A DNA stretch of 64,000 bases, from contig NZ_MVDI01000009.1 of NCBI RefSeq assembly GCF_002939305.1, positions 1 to 64,000 on the forward strand. Direction: 5' to 3'. Source of the DNA: Chroococcidiopsis sp. TS-821. GTDB taxonomy: Bacteria > Cyanobacteriota > Cyanobacteriia > Cyanobacteriales > Chroococcidiopsidaceae. Shown here one piece after another: positions 63,473 through 64,000 of the stretch (position 1 is the stretch's first letter; each line of letters starts with the position of its first letter). The position numbers and the translations under genes are program-made. The notes under the pieces are model-generated. The model saw only the letters and a list, made by a program, of their open reading frames with translations. It searched no databases and was not told where the DNA came from.

Positions 63473-63613
63473 TCTTTGTTGATATTTTTCTTAGCAGCAT
63501 ATCAACGGACGGATGAGTAAACAAAATCTTATATGAATAGCTTCTATGACTAAAACAGATAGCTACTGCGATCGCCTAGTTAAAGCAAGACGAGATATGA
63601 TGCTGGTAAAATA

Positions 63614-63652
63614 TTGAAAAGCCACCCTTGATGATAATCTTACAAGGATGGT
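63614..63652 (-). terminator. Rho-independent terminator after ycf65
   Basis: On the minus strand CCATCCTTG (63651-63643) pairs with CAAGGGTGG (63630-63622), 9 bp with one G-T pair and a 12-nt loop, followed by CTTTTC. It lies 54 bp after the ycf65 stop. Confidence 0.65.
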
Positions 63653-63705
63653 TTGTTCTACTGTAACTTTTGAGCAAAAAATCTTGCCAGTTTGCACGAA
63701 TAGTG

Positions 63706-64000
63706 CTAGGCGCTTCCGGTAAAGGTGACTTCCGGAAATTTTGCCTGTGCTTCAGCAACTGGGCGATTTCTGCCTTCCTCTTGCCAGTAGTTGATGACTT
63801 CGGTTGCTTTGTTGAGCAACTCGACGCGTTCTTGGTCGGTAATCCAGTTTTTTGATTCTAACTCGTTTTTTAACTCTTCCCAAGCATCGTTACGAGGCCA
63901 GAAAAAGTAACGAGTCAAAGGGCTTGTGCCTTTACCTACAACTTGATCGACCGCAAGCGCCACATTTTCGTCTAGCCAGAGAACTTTTAAAATAAACTTT
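63706..64000 (-). CDS. ycf65: Ycf65 / PSRP-3 30S ribosomal protein, 5' end outside the window
   Basis: The visible 97 or so residues read [19 protein letters not shown] at the window edge, then [22 protein letters not shown] and [14 protein letters not shown], the hallmark of plastid-specific ribosomal protein 3, encoded as ycf65 in some plastids and present in all cyanobacteria. It binds the small ribosomal subunit. Only the first one to three codons are missing. The protein ends in PEVTFTGSA and TAG at 63706. Confidence 0.95.
   Translation of the reverse strand, partial: KFILKVLWLDENVALAVDQVVGKGTSPLTRYFFWPRNDAWEELKNELESKNWITDQERVELLNKATEVINYWQEEGRNRPVAEAQAKFPEVTFTGSA

Noticed and set aside
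63576-63758. 60-codon minus-strand frame at the end of ycf65
   Set aside because: It overlaps the ycf65 3' end in another frame and crosses the terminator hairpin.
1-64000. tRNA, rRNA, tmRNA, 6S RNA, RNase P RNA or riboswitch genes
   Set aside because: Read by eye, no cloverleaf, conserved core or known aptamer pattern was recognised in the intergenic regions; a covariance-model scan would be needed to exclude them fully.

Overview
The window is cyanobacterial chromosome. It carries psbA (photosystem II D1), petP (cytochrome b6f), chlG (chlorophyll synthase) and the Ycf65/PSRP-3 ribosomal protein gene. The octamer GCGATCGC (HIP1) is very frequent, and there are intergenic heptanucleotide repeats of the kind known from cyanobacteria. 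No tRNA, rRNA or CRISPR array was found. The exact genus cannot be fixed from the sequence alone.

Layout. 1-13.2 kb is mostly housekeeping: the psbA 3' end, recR (with no ordinary start codon at its homology start), an HD-GYP response regulator, glmU, a DUF29 protein, isoaspartyl peptidase, a DUF2256 micro-protein, a TrmJ-like methyltransferase, a beta-lactamase-fold serine hydrolase, a decayed M23 peptidase, a MerR/thioredoxin-fold pair with a MerR-type operator, obgE and a TerB/Mo-nitrogenase-C protein. 13.2-35 kb is a surface-polysaccharide locus transcribed leftward. It holds a Wzm/Wzt ABC exporter, a giant methyltransferase-coiled coil-double GT2 protein, further glycosyltransferases and methyltransferases, two multi-spanning membrane proteins, a lipoprotein and rfbC-rfbD-rfbA. 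A degraded IS5-family element and an opposite-strand STELLO-type gene interrupt it. Four proteins of this locus share one small beta-type domain (RPDV...SGW...AWAY).

35-50 kb returns to core genes: petP, an ArsA/Get3-like ATPase, chlG, sppA, an M23 peptidase, pgeF, csaB, DUF2499, DUF3593 and hisA. Among them are a rhodopsin with the NDQ motif of light-driven sodium pumps, a TPR gene broken by two in-frame TAA codons, a WD40 remnant and an Uma2 remnant. 50-56.4 kb has an AI-2E-type transporter and a cobalt-resistance module (coaT P1B-4 ATPase and the coaR MerR-CobH regulator), with an MNT/HEPN toxin-antitoxin pair lying between coaT and coaR. 57.3-62 kb holds a beta-propeller/RTX/subtilisin protease whose C-terminal RTX part lies in an overlapping +1 frame. 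A triple 11-bp direct repeat with Pho-box-like geometry precedes it. The window ends with an NhaC antiporter and the truncated 5' end of ycf65.

How the genes work together. In the polysaccharide locus, dTDP-rhamnose synthesis (without rfbB here), glycan assembly, probable chain-end methylation and Wzm/Wzt export form one pathway. The coaR/coaT genes form a metal-sensing export circuit. The MerR/thioredoxin-fold pair looks like a second metal-responsive unit.
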